Counted from the first letter of the stretch, positions 32,906 to 42,847 are shown. The stretch: 64,000 nucleotides of DNA from Lysobacter gummosus (GCF_001442805.1 NZ_CP011131.1:1922001-1986000), one strand, 5' to 3'. The notes: generated from the sequence alone by a model not told the origin. A program made the numbers and translations.

Positions 32906-35900
32906 ATGCCCAACGTAGTCAATCGATTGACGATCGCCGTCAGCCTGGTAGGGCTGGCCGCGCTCGCAGGAGCCGCCGTTCGCGGCCTGAGCAACGACAG
33001 TCCGGCCGATGCCGGAACCATCGGCGGCGCGCCGCCGCCGCAACGCGCCGACAGTTCGCTGGAAACACAGACCAGCCGCTACATCGTGTTGTTCAAGGAA
33101 GCGCCGCTTAGCACTTATCACGGCGAGGTCGCCGGATTGCCGGCGCCGCAGCGCCTGGCCGGCGCGCAGAACGCCAACAGCGCCGCGGCCGCCAAGAGCG
33201 CGGGCGGCGGCGCAGGCGGCCGCGTCGATGTGCGCAGCGCGCAGGCGCGCAGCTACGTGCAGCATCTGGACCAGGTGCAGCGCGATCACGAAAGCGGCAT
33301 CCGCGCCTTGATCGGCCGTCCGCTCAATATCGAGCGGCGCATGCATCACGCGGTCAACGGCGTGATCACCCGCATGAGCCAGAACGAAGCCGCGCGCATC
33401 GCCAAACTGCCCGGCGTGGAACTGGTCGAGGAGTACCGCGAGTATCCGCTCGCCACCGACGTGGGCCCGCAACTGATCGGCGCGCCGGCGTTGTGGAATT
33501 CCACCCCGGCGAATTTCCGCGGCGAAGGCGTGATCGTCGGCGTGCTCGACACCGGCATCAACTTCGGCAGCCCGGCCTTCGCCGCCATCGACGACAGCGG
33601 CTATCACCACATCAACCCGAACGGCAGCGGCAATTACCTGGGCACCTGCGCGCCCGGCGGCGTCGATGAGGGACGCTGCAACGACAAGCTGATCGGCGGC
33701 TACGACTTCGTCTGCGGCCCGCCCGGCAACACCTGCGGCGTTCCCGGACTGCGCGAAGAGCCCGGTTTCGGCGACACCAACGGCCACGGCAGCCACACCG
33801 CCTCGACCGCGGCCGGCAATGCCTGGACCGCGAACTTCAAGGGCCGCGACGTGCGCATCTCCGGCGTCGCGCCGCACGCCAACGTGATCGCCTACGACGT
33901 CTGCTACACCATCGCCGCGACCAATCAGGGCCAATGCCCCAACACCTCGGCGGTGGCGGCTGTGGATCAGGCGATCGCCGACGGCGTGGACGTGATCAAT
34001 TACTCGATCGGCGGCGGCGCTTCGCCGTGGGGCGAGTCGGTTTCGCTCGCCTTCCTCAACGCCTCCGACGCCGGCATCTACATCGCCGCCGCGGCCGGCA
34101 ACAGCGGCCCGGGCGCCAGCACCATGGGCCACCAGGAGCCGTGGACCTCGACCACCGCGGCGTCCCAGCACGGCCGCGGCACCTTCGCCTATCTGCTGCA
34201 GGTCACCGGCCCCGGCGCGGTGCCGCCGGCCTTGCAGGCGGTGCAGCTCACCGAAGGCGTGTCGGGTACGCCGTTCGCCGCCTCGCTGCCGCCGACCACG
34301 CCGCTGCGCGTGAGCGCCGGCATCGACACCGCCGCCGACGGCTGCGCCGCGTTCCCGGCCAATGCGTTCCAGAACGCGATCGCGGTGATCCGCCGCGGCA
34401 CCTGCAACTTCACCGACAAGGTCAACAACGCCAGGAACGCCGGCGCCATCGGCGTGGTGATCGCCAACAACCAGGCCGTGGTGGTATCGCCCAGCGTGCC
34501 CGGCACGACGATCCCGACCTTCATGGCCGCGCAGACCGACGCCGACGCCATCCGCGATTTCTCCGCGGGCAACGCCAACACCTCCACCGCCGGCATCGGC
34601 TTCCCGCCGACGCCGATTCCGAACACGCCCGACGTGCTGGCCGCCTTCAGTTCGCGCGGACCCACCAACGGCCTGGATCTGATCAAGCCCGATGTGACCG
34701 CGCCCGGCGTCAACGTGCTCGCGGTGCTGTCCGGCACCACGGTCAGCGGCTCGGAGAATCTGGTCGGCTTGCTCAGCGGCACTTCAATGGCCTCGCCGCA
34801 TCAGGCCGGCGCTGCCGCGTTGCTGCGTCAGGCGCGTCCGAGCTGGACCTCGGCGGAGATCAAGTCGGCGTTGATGATGACCGCCACGCCGAAGGTCTTC
34901 AAAGAAGACGAGGTCACTCCGGCCGACGCCTTCGCGATGGGCTCCGGCCGCATCCAGGTCGATCAGGCGGTGCACGCGGGGCTGGTGCTCAACGAGACGA
35001 CGGCGAACTTCCTCGCCGCCGATCCGTCCACCGGCGGCGACGTGTCCGCGTTGAATCTGGCCAGCCTGGACAAGCGCGAGTGCGTCAACAGCTGCACCTT
35101 CGAGCGGACCTTCCGTCATGCCGGCAACGGCCTGCAGTTGTATCTGGTGCAGGTCAAGGGCGTGCAGGGCATCGCGTTCCCGCCGCTGTTGCTGTCCGGA
35201 CCGGGCCAGACCAGCAAGCTCAAGGTGATCGTGCTGAGCAGCTCGTATGCGAAGGACGGCGCGTGGCACTTCGGTCAGGTCGAACTCAAGCCGCTGATCG
35301 GTCGCGACTCGCCGCAGCTGCACCTGCCGATCGCGATCGCGGTGCCGCCGCCGCAGATCGTGCTCACGCCCGAGCAGGTGGCCCTGAGCCTGCCGGCCGG
35401 CAGCCGCGGTTTCGCCGATTTCAGCATCGGCAATCGCAGCGCATCGGCGCTGGAGTTCCAGATCGACAACACCGGCACCGCCTCGCGCACGGTCACGCAC
35501 TCCACGGCCGAAGGCGTCAACAGCGGTTTCCGCAGCACGCTCTACACCGATCCGGCCACGGTCGGCTTGCCGGCGCAGTTCTCGGCGGACGATTTCGTCC
35601 TCACCGACAGCACGCGTCTGGCCAAGCTGTTCTCGGAAGGGTTCGTGTCCAGCGGTTCGTCGCTGGCGAGCACCGCCACCAGCCTGAGCTGGAGCGTGTA
35701 CAGCGATAACGCCGGCAACCCGAGCAGCAATCCGCTGGCCGGCGCGGCGGTGTGGAGCTATACCGCGGCGCCGAACGCGGCCGGGGTGAAGATCGACGGG
35801 GCCAACATCACTCTGGATCTTGCCGCGGCCGGTCAGAACGTGCAATTGCCGCCGGGCCGTTACTGGCTGGTGGTGCACGCGCGCACCAGCTTCGCCAACC

Positions 35901-36232
35901 GTTGGGTGTGGTTCGCCTCCAACGCCGGCGACAGCCAGTTCCGCACCATCGCGCCGAACGCGAGCGGGGCGGGCAGCTGGATCGCCGGCGCCGGTTTCGC
36001 CGGGCTGGCCTTCGACATCCAGGGCGAAAGCGCCTGCGGTGCGCCGTGGATCGGCGCGCCGACGCGCGCGTTCGGCGTGGTGCCGGCACAGGGCAGTGTG
36101 GCCAACCGGGTGCGCATCGACACCCGCGGCCTCGCCGAGGGCGCGCACATCGGTTATGTGTGCGTGGCCAGCGACGATCCGGTGCGGCCGAAGGTCGCGC
36201 TGCGGGTAGCGCTGACGGTGACGCCGCGCTGA
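32906..36232 (+). CDS. Secreted subtilisin-like (S8) protease with PA domain, paralog 2
   Basis: 1108 residues, ATG 32906 with RBS GGAGG eight bases before. Hydrophobic signal about 1-25. The triad is Asp215, His294 and Ser627, in the same context as the paralog at 27548-30865. A PA domain (AVIRRGTCNFTDKV) and two C-terminal beta-sandwich-like domains share clear sequence with the paralog over the full length. Differences gather in the pro-region and the last 300 residues. A duplication that included the whole gene is likely, with the adhesin gene now in between. A strong terminator follows. Confidence 0.93.
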   Translation: MPNVVNRLTIAVSLVGLAALAGAAVRGLSNDSPADAGTIGGAPPPQRADSSLETQTSRYIVLFKEAPLSTYHGEVAGLPAPQRLAGAQNANSAAAAKSAGGGAGGRVDVRSAQARSYVQHLDQVQRDHESGIRALIGRPLNIERRMHHAVNGVITRMSQNEAARIAKLPGVELVEEYREYPLATDVGPQLIGAPALWNSTPANFRGEGVIVGVLDTGINFGSPAFAAIDDSGYHHINPNGSGNYLGTCAPGGVDEGRCNDKLIGGYDFVCGPPGNTCGVPGLREEPGFGDTNGHGSHTASTAAGNAWTANFKGRDVRISGVAPHANVIAYDVCYTIAATNQGQCPNTSAVAAVDQAIADGVDVINYSIGGGASPWGESVSLAFLNASDAGIYIAAAAGNSGPGASTMGHQEPWTSTTAASQHGRGTFAYLLQVTGPGAVPPALQAVQLTEGVSGTPFAASLPPTTPLRVSAGIDTAADGCAAFPANAFQNAIAVIRRGTCNFTDKVNNARNAGAIGVVIANNQAVVVSPSVPGTTIPTFMAAQTDADAIRDFSAGNANTSTAGIGFPPTPIPNTPDVLAAFSSRGPTNGLDLIKPDVTAPGVNVLAVLSGTTVSGSENLVGLLSGTSMASPHQAGAAALLRQARPSWTSAEIKSALMMTATPKVFKEDEVTPADAFAMGSGRIQVDQAVHAGLVLNETTANFLAADPSTGGDVSALNLASLDKRECVNSCTFERTFRHAGNGLQLYLVQVKGVQGIAFPPLLLSGPGQTSKLKVIVLSSSYAKDGAWHFGQVELKPLIGRDSPQLHLPIAIAVPPPQIVLTPEQVALSLPAGSRGFADFSIGNRSASALEFQIDNTGTASRTVTHSTAEGVNSGFRSTLYTDPATVGLPAQFSADDFVLTDSTRLAKLFSEGFVSSGSSLASTATSLSWSVYSDNAGNPSSNPLAGAAVWSYTAAPNAAGVKIDGANITLDLAAAGQNVQLPPGRYWLVVHARTSFANRWVWFASNAGDSQFRTIAPNASGAGSWIAGAGFAGLAFDIQGESACGAPWIGAPTRAFGVVPAQGSVANRVRIDTRGLAEGAHIGYVCVASDDPVRPKVALRVALTVTPR

Positions 36233-36258
36233 TCGCGAGGTCTTGCTCGTTCGACCAC

Positions 36259-36289
36259 AAGCCGGGCCCGTTCGCGGGCCCGGCTTTTT
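36259..36289 (+). terminator. Rho-independent terminator after the second subtilase
   Basis: An 11-bp stem AGCCGGGCCCG / CGGGCCCGGCT with a TTCG loop and five T. Confidence 0.93.
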
Positions 36290-36315
36290 ATTGTTCGCGT
36301 GTCACGGCTGCGTAC

Positions 36316-36684
36316 TCACCACTCGCGCCATTGTTCGGTGATGTCTTCCTCGCCCTGCACCGCGCCGGCCTGCGCGGCGGCGCCCAGGATCAGTTCGCAC
36401 AGGCCTTCGCGCTGGTCGGTTTCGATCAGGTTGTAGCCGCAGCGGGCGTTGAGAGCGTTGAGCGCGAGCACGGCCTGCTTGATCGCCGCCCGTCCGGCGA
36501 CGCGATCGCCCTGGGCCGCGACGATGACGTCGAGGAAACGGTCGATGATGCGCTCGCACTCGTCGATCTCGCCGTCGCTGTAACCCGCATCGGCGCCGTC
36601 CTGAGCGAGGTCTTCCCTGTAGCTGCGCATGCCGTCGAGGATCTCGCTTTTCAGCTCGAGGTAATCGTTCGTTTCCACCTGCAT
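36316..36684 (-). CDS. Hypothetical cytosolic protein, 122 residues
   Basis: ATG 36684 begins MQVETNDYLELKSEILDGM. The protein is acidic and mostly helical, with a repeated pattern of Asp, Glu and Leu, no signal and no membrane segment. The longer open frame to 36990 has an Arg/Pro-rich extension that looks non-coding. No family is recognised. The only close neighbour in this orientation is the helical partner of the esterase, over 300 bases upstream. Confidence 0.6.
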   Translation of the reverse strand: MQVETNDYLELKSEILDGMRSYREDLAQDGADAGYSDGEIDECERIIDRFLDVIVAAQGDRVAGRAAIKQAVLALNALNARCGYNLIETDQREGLCELILGAAAQAGAVQGEEDITEQWREW

Positions 36685-37024
36685 CGGGTTCCTCGGTTCG
36701 GCCAGGGTGCGTGCTGCGCACGCGGTGTGCGCGGGCCGCCGCCGCACGGCGGCGCGGCCTCGCGGGTTCGAGTGTATCGGCGCGACATTGCAGACGATGG
36801 AAGCCGCGCGGGCACCCGGTCGCGGTCTCGGCGTGACCGGCATCGATGCTCGGACAGGGCGCGGCGTTAGCGCATTGACGCGGCGCGCCGGGCGTGATCC
36901 GGATGGGGCGGGCGGGGCTTTTCGGGGGCAAATCCCCCGCGCGGGGTGGGGCGGGCTTCGCAGTAGCCTCGTGCGCTGCCCCCTCCTCAAAGGGGGCTTT
37001 CTCGGGGCTACGGGCGGCGGTTGG
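36685..37024. other. Gene-free stretch with degenerate family C repeat
   Basis: 340 bases. The part at 36940-37010 holds GCAAATCCCCCGCGCG and CCCCCTCCTCAAAGGGGG, a decayed family C unit. Nothing else recognisable. Confidence 0.5.
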
Positions 37025-37654
37025 TTACCGGTAGATCCGCTCGCGCTCGGCCTGCAGGCGCTGGCGCAGGTACTCGTTGCGGGTCAGGCCGCTGGGAATG
37101 CTCTGCATCGCCATGACCTCGGCGACCACGATCTGTTCGCGCTGCTTGTAGCTTTGAAAGCGCGGATCGTGCTGCTGCCGATCGGCCCACTGCTGCTCGC
37201 GGCGCTGCGCGTCGGCGCGATAGCGTTGCGCCAGTTGCTGCACCATCGCCTTTTGCCGCGCCGGATCGGCCACCGTGGCCTGGATCAGGCCGATCCGCAG
37301 CATCAGGCTTTCGCCGGCCGACAGTTCGCGCGCCTGTTCGTAGCCGTCGATCTGGCGTTGCAGCGTCTGCGCGCGGCGTTCGCGTTCGACCGGGCCCAGC
37401 GAGGAGGCGTCGCGGAAAAAATCGCGGGCCTCGTTGTGGAAGCGCTGGCGTTGTTGATAGCTGCGCGCTTGCGGCGTGGCGAGCAAACTTTGCAGCGGCG
37501 TGCCGCGGCTGGCGTTGGCGATCGCGGTGACCGCGGCCGGCGCTGGCGTTGTGTCGGCGCGGGCCGGATACATCGGCAGCCAGCCCAGACTGACCGCCGT
37601 GGCGAACGCCACGACGGTCAGGGCCAGGCCCAGCATGACGGGATTGCGTTTCAT
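37025..37654 (-). CDS. Exported helical protein downstream of the esterase
   Basis: 209 residues. The N-terminus MKRNPVMLGLALTVVAFATAVSLGW looks like a signal anchor. The rest is almost all helix and rich in Gln, Arg and Ala (QQRQRFHNEARDFF, RRAQTLQRQIDGYEQA, YRADAQRREQQWADRQ), ending RLQAERERIYR. The build (membrane anchor plus helical periplasmic domain, encoded 15 bases after an exported hydrolase) resembles lipase-specific foldases (LipB/Lif), but no typical Lif motif is seen. The exact family is unknown to me. A foldase role is inference. Confidence 0.6.
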   Translation of the reverse strand: MKRNPVMLGLALTVVAFATAVSLGWLPMYPARADTTPAPAAVTAIANASRGTPLQSLLATPQARSYQQRQRFHNEARDFFRDASSLGPVERERRAQTLQRQIDGYEQARELSAGESLMLRIGLIQATVADPARQKAMVQQLAQRYRADAQRREQQWADRQQHDPRFQSYKQREQIVVAEVMAMQSIPSGLTRNEYLRQRLQAERERIYR

Positions 37655-37669
37655 GCCGTCATCGCCTCG

Positions 37670-39073
37670 TCAGGCCAACAGCTGATCGACCAGCCAGTAC
37701 AGCAGGTTGAACGGCTTGGCCTTGTCGGCCGCATCGCTGGCTTCGCTGGCGTCGAGCACCTTGCCGTTGCCGTCCAGGACGCTGTCGATGAAGTTCTTCA
37801 ACTCCAGGTTCTGCGCCTGCACGTCGCCGTTCTTGAAATCGACGATGGTCGTGCAGTGGCTTTCGTTCAAGGCGCGGTACTGCGGGAAATAGCCGCCGAA
37901 GTTGTCCAGGCCGTTCAAGCGCGCGGCCAGCCGCTGGGTGTCGGCGCCCCACTTGGCGTGGATCAACGCTTCCTTGGCCGCTTGCGTCGGCGCCTGCTGG
38001 ATATCGTCGTGGAAACGCTCATACGAATACGACGAATAGTTCAGGTCCTGCCAGAAATGCGTCTGGCCCAGGCGGTCGTTGCGGTGCTTGTTGGCCAGCG
38101 CGGGATAGATCGAGCCCAGTTCGTTGAGATCGATCTGCGGCAGACCCGCGGCGAGGAAGGCGAGCGGGCCGTTCGGCGCGTCCAGGCCCCACACTTCGCG
38201 GATCTTGCTCATCAGCGGCTGCGAGGGATATTCGGCCGGATTGCCGTTGCTCGGGGTGGGGAAGATCGGGCCGGAATCGTCGATCAGGTAGGCGCTGGTG
38301 GGGGCCAGATCGCTGCGCACCGAGTCGTAGGAGATCAGGCTGCCGGCGCCGCCGGCGCTGCAGCCGGTGCTGAGCATCTGGCCCGGACGCGGCAGGTTGT
38401 CCTTGAGCCAGGCGGTGATCGCGCGCGTGTTGCGCAGGCCGTTGTGGTGCCACACCAGCGGCGGTTTCTGCCCGGTGGGATCGTCGTACACCGCGACTTT
38501 GTCGCCGCTGTAGATGTCGCCGGTGCAGTAGGGCACGTAGACCATGTTCCAGCCCTGGGTCTTGACCGCATCGAACGGGCTGACGCGGGTCACGAACGGG
38601 CTGACCAGGCTCGCACCCGGATTGAGCAGCTTCATGTAGTCGTCGGGCACGCCGTTGGGATTGCGCGCGCCGCGCACGCCGGTGGCGCCGGTGCAGCTGG
38701 CGTAGTCCCAGCACGCGCCGCCGCCTTCCATGTAGATGATGGTGTTGGTGGTGTCGGGGACGCGATTGACGAAGACCTTGTACGGCGAACCGTTGCCGCA
38801 GATCGCGCCGGTTTCCGCCGGCAGTTGCACGGTCTGCCATTGGTAGTACGCGGCCGGATCGAATCCGTCGGCGCGTGCGGTATCGCGGCTCAGCAGCGGG
38901 TATTGGCCGGTGCGCTGCGCGGGTTGGACCTTGTTGTTCGCCTGGGGCGGCGAAATCAGGTTGCGGATCGTTTCGAAGAAACCGTAATCGCCTTGCTCGG
39001 CCTGCGAGGGCAGGCTGGACAGGGCGACGGCGCCGCCCAGAAGGACGACGGCCACGTGACGGCTCAGTGCCAT
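37670..39073 (-). CDS. Secreted pectinacetylesterase/NOTUM-type hydrolase
   Basis: 467 residues. Signal peptide about 1-25 (SSLPSQA). The fold is alpha/beta hydrolase. The oxyanion segment is TIIYMEGGGACWDYASC and the nucleophile elbow GCSAGGAGS (Ser239). Later, NESHCTTIVDF probably supplies the catalytic His. The family (PAE/NOTUM) removes acyl groups from polysaccharides or proteins, or acts on polyesters. RBS AAAGGAG precedes ATG 39073. It is exported, probably to the outside by type II secretion. Its stop is 15 bases before the helical partner gene. No pectin or plant-wall enzymes are near. Confidence 0.82.
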   Translation of the reverse strand: MALSRHVAVVLLGGAVALSSLPSQAEQGDYGFFETIRNLISPPQANNKVQPAQRTGQYPLLSRDTARADGFDPAAYYQWQTVQLPAETGAICGNGSPYKVFVNRVPDTTNTIIYMEGGGACWDYASCTGATGVRGARNPNGVPDDYMKLLNPGASLVSPFVTRVSPFDAVKTQGWNMVYVPYCTGDIYSGDKVAVYDDPTGQKPPLVWHHNGLRNTRAITAWLKDNLPRPGQMLSTGCSAGGAGSLISYDSVRSDLAPTSAYLIDDSGPIFPTPSNGNPAEYPSQPLMSKIREVWGLDAPNGPLAFLAAGLPQIDLNELGSIYPALANKHRNDRLGQTHFWQDLNYSSYSYERFHDDIQQAPTQAAKEALIHAKWGADTQRLAARLNGLDNFGGYFPQYRALNESHCTTIVDFKNGDVQAQNLELKNFIDSVLDGNGKVLDASEASDAADKAKPFNLLYWLVDQLLA

Positions 39074-39420
39074 GATGTCTCTCTCCTTTGATCGTCATGA
39101 AGGGAGGAGGCAAACGCGCTCCGGCGCGTGCTAGGGCATGCGCGCGACCGGGTTCCCCTCCGTACTGCTGCGTCTGGATAGCCGCGGGGGCGTGAAGGGT
39201 CAATCGCGATACGGCGTGTTTCGTCGTGTGGGGGCAGATTGACCGCGAATGCGGCTGCCAGTGACCGCTATTGCCCCGTTGCGCGTCACGGAAACCGCTG
39301 TCGCGCGAGGCGGGTTCTTGCGCTGCAGCATGTGACTGACATCGACGAATGCGCGGACGTGTCGTGGGTCAAGCCGGTTGCGTGATGTGGCGTCGTGGTA
39401 GCTGTTGCTGCTGCTATTGC

Positions 39421-39755
39421 CGTTGCTGTTGCGCCCTTTGAAAAAGGGGGGCAGGGGGGATTCGCTCTTGCTCGCCCATCACCGCAAAAAGCAAATCCCC
39501 CGCGCGATGAAAGCGAGTTCAAACATCGAGCCAACGCAGCGCGCCGCCCCCTTTTTCAAAGGGGGCGAATTGACGCGCTTGTTCGAGATCGCTGCTGTTG
39601 CTGTTCCCCCCCCCTTTGAAAAAGGGGGGGCTGGGGGGGATTCGCTCTTGCTTGCCCATCACCCTAAAGAGCAAATCCCCCGAGCGATGAGTAAGTTCAA
39701 ACATCGAACCAACGCAGCGCGCCGCCCCCTTTTTCAAAGGGGGCGAATTGACGCG
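39421..39755. repeat. Family C tandem pair of inverted repeats
   Basis: Two copies of an about 157-base unit spaced 178 bases apart. Each begins TTGCTGTT...CCCTTTGAAAAAGGGGG and ends GCCCCCTTTTTCAAAGGGGGC plus GAATTGACGCG. The two arms of each unit pair with one another. This accounts for most of the gene-free stretch 39074-39791. The rest (39074-39420) is the esterase upstream region, with no ORF. Confidence 0.85.
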
Positions 39756-39791
39756 TTTATTCGATGAAGCCGACGCGAACCGGCCGCCCCG

Positions 39792-40706
39792 TCACTCCCC
39801 CGGTACCGCCCCCGCCGTCGCCGCGACCGAAGCCCGCCGCCGCGCCAGCACCGCTTCGCGATGGGCGATGTAGGCGTTGGAGCCCAGGATGATCGCCGCG
39901 CCGACGACGGTGTACGCGTCCAGCGATTCGCCGAACCACAACCAGCCCGCGGTCGCGACCAGCGGCAGCTGGGTGAAGCTGATCGGCGTCAGCGCCGAGA
40001 CTTCGCCGAGCTTGAGCGCATGCGTCCACAACACCTGCCCGCCGGTGCCGAACACGCCCGCGGCGACGATCCACACCCAGGTGATGCCGTGCGGCCACTG
40101 CCACACGAACAAGGCCGGCAACAACGACATCGGCACCCAGAACGCATAGGTGTACAAGACGATGGTGTTGGCCGAATCGATCCGCGACAGTTGCTTGATC
40201 TGGATCGAAATCACCCCGCCCAGCACCGCCGCCAGCAACGCCGCCAGACTGTCGATGGAAAACTCCGCCGAACCCGGCCGCACGATCACCAGCACGCCGA
40301 TGAAGCCGGCCGCCACCGCCAGCCAGCGTCGCGCGCGCACTTGTTCGTGCAGGAACAGCACCACGGCGATGGTGACGAAGATCGGCGTGGAATAGGTCAG
40401 CGAGATCGCCTGCGCCAAGGGCAGGTGGCCGATCGCCCAGAACCCGGCCAGCATCGAGCAGATGCCGATCAGGCAACGCACGAAATACTTCGGCAACTGC
40501 TTGGTGCGCAGCTCGGCGCGCTGCGCGCCCAGCAGCAGCGGCAACACCGCGAGCAGGCCGAACAGGTTGCGGAAGAACGCCACCTCGAAGGTATGCAGCG
40601 ACTGCGAGGCCAGCCGGATCGCGATGGCCATGCCGCCGAAACACAAGGTGCTGGCCAGCATCAGGCCGGCGGCGCGCATCGGATGGACGGGCGCGGCGGC
40701 GCTCAC
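39792..40706 (-). CDS. DMT-superfamily permease (EamA type)
   Basis: 304 residues from GTG 40706, or 295 from ATG 40679. Ten hydrophobic segments are visible in two EamA halves. The repeat starts (TLCFGGMAIAIRLASQSL, ALLAAVLGGVISIQIKQLS) and SRTNS-type links fit. The stop of murB overlaps the GTG (GTGA), so the genes are coupled. It should export a small metabolite across the inner membrane. The substrate is unknown. RhaT-like and YdcZ-type members are equally possible. Confidence 0.85.
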   Translation of the reverse strand: MSAAAPVHPMRAAGLMLASTLCFGGMAIAIRLASQSLHTFEVAFFRNLFGLLAVLPLLLGAQRAELRTKQLPKYFVRCLIGICSMLAGFWAIGHLPLAQAISLTYSTPIFVTIAVVLFLHEQVRARRWLAVAAGFIGVLVIVRPGSAEFSIDSLAALLAAVLGGVISIQIKQLSRIDSANTIVLYTYAFWVPMSLLPALFVWQWPHGITWVWIVAAGVFGTGGQVLWTHALKLGEVSALTPISFTQLPLVATAGWLWFGESLDAYTVVGAAIILGSNAYIAHREAVLARRRASVAATAGAVPGE

Positions 40707-41743
40707 CAGCGGGCGCCGACGATGCGCGGCTCCGGTTCGATGGCGACCTGAAAGCGCGCCTGCACCGATTCGGCGATGCGGCGGGCGAGGTCGAGCAGTT
40801 GCTGACCGCTCGCGCCGCCGTGATTGACCAGCACCAGCGCGTGCGCCGGCGACACGCCGGCATCGCCGTCGCGATGGCCTTTCCAGCCGCAGGCGTCGAT
40901 CAGCCACGCCGCCGAAAGCTTGCGCGTGCCGGCATCGGCGCCGCGGAACACCGGCATCGCCGGATGCCGCGCCAGCAAGGCCTCGGCTTGCGCAGCGGGC
41001 AGGATGGGATTCTTGAAGAAGCTGCCGGCATTGCCCAGCACGGCCGGGTCGGGCAGCTTGCGGCGGCGGATCGCGATCACCGCGTCGGCCACGTTCTGCG
41101 GCGTCGGCGCGTCCACGCCCATCGCCGCCAGTTCCTCGCCGAGGCCGGCGTAGTCGAGCTTCAGCGCGGGCCGCAGCGGCAGGGCGAATTCGACCGAGCT
41201 GATCAGATAACGGTCGGGCGATTGCTTGAAGCGGCTGTCGCGATAGCCGAAGCCGCAGGCGGCGTTATCGAATCGATGCCATTGCCCGCTGGCCGGTTCG
41301 AAGGCTTCCACGGCTTGGACGAAATCGCGCACTTCCACGCCGTAGGCGCCGATGTTCTGGATCGGCGAAGCGCCGACGGTGCCGGGAATCAGCGCCAGGT
41401 TTTCCAGGCCGGCGTAGCCCAGCGCCAGCGATTGCAGGACGAAGCCGTGCCATTGCACGCCGGCATCGGCGCGCACGATCGCGTGTTCGTCTTCGTGGCG
41501 CAGCACCTGCACGCTACGGCCGCTGAGTTCCAGCACCGCGCCGTCGGGATCGCCGGCGAACAGCAGGTTGCTGCCGCCGCCGAGCACCAGGGCCAGCCCG
41601 TCGCGCAGCGGCGCGGATTGCAGTGCCTGCGGCAAGGCGGCGGGATCGTCGATCGAGACCAGCCACGGCGCGCGCGCGGCGACGCCGAAGGTGTTGCGCT
41701 GTCGCAGCGGGGCATCGCGCACGATGCGAAGGTTCGAAGTCAT
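40703..41743 (-). CDS. murB: UDP-N-acetylenolpyruvoylglucosamine reductase
   Basis: 346 residues, type I MurB. The FAD domain shows GGGSNLLF, LENLALIPGTVGASPIQNIGAYG and GFGYRDSRFK. The catalytic serine is in GNAGSFFKNP and the catalytic Glu near the C-terminus (EPEPRI). It makes UDP-MurNAc in the cytosol for peptidoglycan. The GTGA overlap with the permease suggests one operon. Its ATG at 41743 has no strong RBS. Confidence 0.95.
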   Translation of the reverse strand: MTSNLRIVRDAPLRQRNTFGVAARAPWLVSIDDPAALPQALQSAPLRDGLALVLGGGSNLLFAGDPDGAVLELSGRSVQVLRHEDEHAIVRADAGVQWHGFVLQSLALGYAGLENLALIPGTVGASPIQNIGAYGVEVRDFVQAVEAFEPASGQWHRFDNAACGFGYRDSRFKQSPDRYLISSVEFALPLRPALKLDYAGLGEELAAMGVDAPTPQNVADAVIAIRRRKLPDPAVLGNAGSFFKNPILPAAQAEALLARHPAMPVFRGADAGTRKLSAAWLIDACGWKGHRDGDAGVSPAHALVLVNHGGASGQQLLDLARRIAESVQARFQVAIEPEPRIVGARW

Positions 41744-41788
41744 GCGCGTGATTCTGAGCGGGACGGGTGGCGAGGGATGGCGGCGGGC

Positions 41789-42847
41789 TCAGATCGTCGG
41801 CGGCACATGGCCACGGCTGGGCGCTTCCTTGCGACGGCGGATGGCTTCGACGCATTCGTTGACCAAGGCCGGCCCGCGATACACCAGACCCGAATAGCAC
41901 TGCACCAGGCTCGCGCCGGCGGCCATCTTGGTGACCGCGTCGGCGCCGGTGAGGATGCCGCCCACGCCGATCATCGGGATGCTCTCGGGCAGGCGCGTGC
42001 GCATCTTGCGCAGCACCGTGGTGGACTGGCTCATCAGCGGCCCGCCGGACAGGCCGCCGGTTTCGTTCGCGAATGGGCTGCCTTCCACGCCTTCGCGGGC
42101 GATGGTGGTGTTGGTGGCGATCACGCCGTCGACCTGCAACTCGCCCAGCACGCGGCCAGCGGCTTCGATGTCGTCGTCGGACAGGTCGGGCGCGATCTTG
42201 ACCAGCATCGGCACCCGCTTGCCCTCGCGCGCGGCGAACTTTTCCTGGGCCTCGCGCAGGGTGCCGATCAGGCGCCGCAGCGATTGCTCTTCCTGCAGTT
42301 CGCGCAGGCCCGCGGTGTTGGGCGAGGAGATGTTGACGGTGATGTAGTCGGCCAGCGGATACACGCGCTCCAGACAGTGCAGGTAGTCGTTCTCCGCGCT
42401 GTCGTTGGGCGTGTCCTTGTTCTTGCCGATGTTGATGCCGAGCAGGCCGCCGCGGCGGCGCGCCTTGGACACGTTGCGCACCAGCGCATCGACGCCGTCG
42501 TTGTTGAAGCCCAGGCGGTTGATCACCGCCTGCTGCTCGGGCAGGCGGAACATGCGCGGCTTGGGGTTGCCGGCCTGCGGCTTGGGCGTGACGGTGCCGA
42601 TTTCGATGAAGCCGAAACCCAGCGCCAGCAGCGCATCGATATGGGCGCCGTTCTTGTCCAGGCCGGCGGCCAGGCCGACCGGGTTGGGGAAGCTCAGGCC
42701 GAGGACTTTGGTCGGCAGCGGCTTGGGCACTCGCGCCATCAGCGGGTTGAGGCCGCTGCGATAAGCCGTCTCCAGCGCCGTCAGGCCAAGTCCGTGGGCT
42801 CGTTCGGCATCCAGTCCGAAGAGGAAGGGGCGGGCAAGGCTATACAC
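41789..42847 (-). CDS. pyrD: Dihydroorotate dehydrogenase (quinone), class 2
   Basis: 352 residues from GTG 42847. PyrD class 2 has an N-terminal helical membrane-surface region ([16 protein letters not shown]) that feeds electrons to quinones. The FMN barrel shows [21 protein letters not shown] (catalytic Ser, class 2 mark), [16 protein letters not shown] and IGVGGI. It oxidises dihydroorotate in pyrimidine synthesis. The open frame reaches 42928, but those extra codons do not match the family. It lies 45 bases upstream of murB in the same direction. Confidence 0.95.
   Translation of the reverse strand: MYSLARPFLFGLDAERAHGLGLTALETAYRSGLNPLMARVPKPLPTKVLGLSFPNPVGLAAGLDKNGAHIDALLALGFGFIEIGTVTPKPQAGNPKPRMFRLPEQQAVINRLGFNNDGVDALVRNVSKARRRGGLLGINIGKNKDTPNDSAENDYLHCLERVYPLADYITVNISSPNTAGLRELQEEQSLRRLIGTLREAQEKFAAREGKRVPMLVKIAPDLSDDDIEAAGRVLGELQVDGVIATNTTIAREGVEGSPFANETGGLSGGPLMSQSTTVLRKMRTRLPESIPMIGVGGILTGADAVTKMAAGASLVQCYSGLVYRGPALVNECVEAIRRRKEAPSRGHVPPTI

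Noticed and set aside
39395..39767. Small ORFs over the tandem repeat (74 and 120 codons)
   Set aside because: They run through the family C inverted repeats in several frames and have low-complexity Gly/Pro/Lys content.
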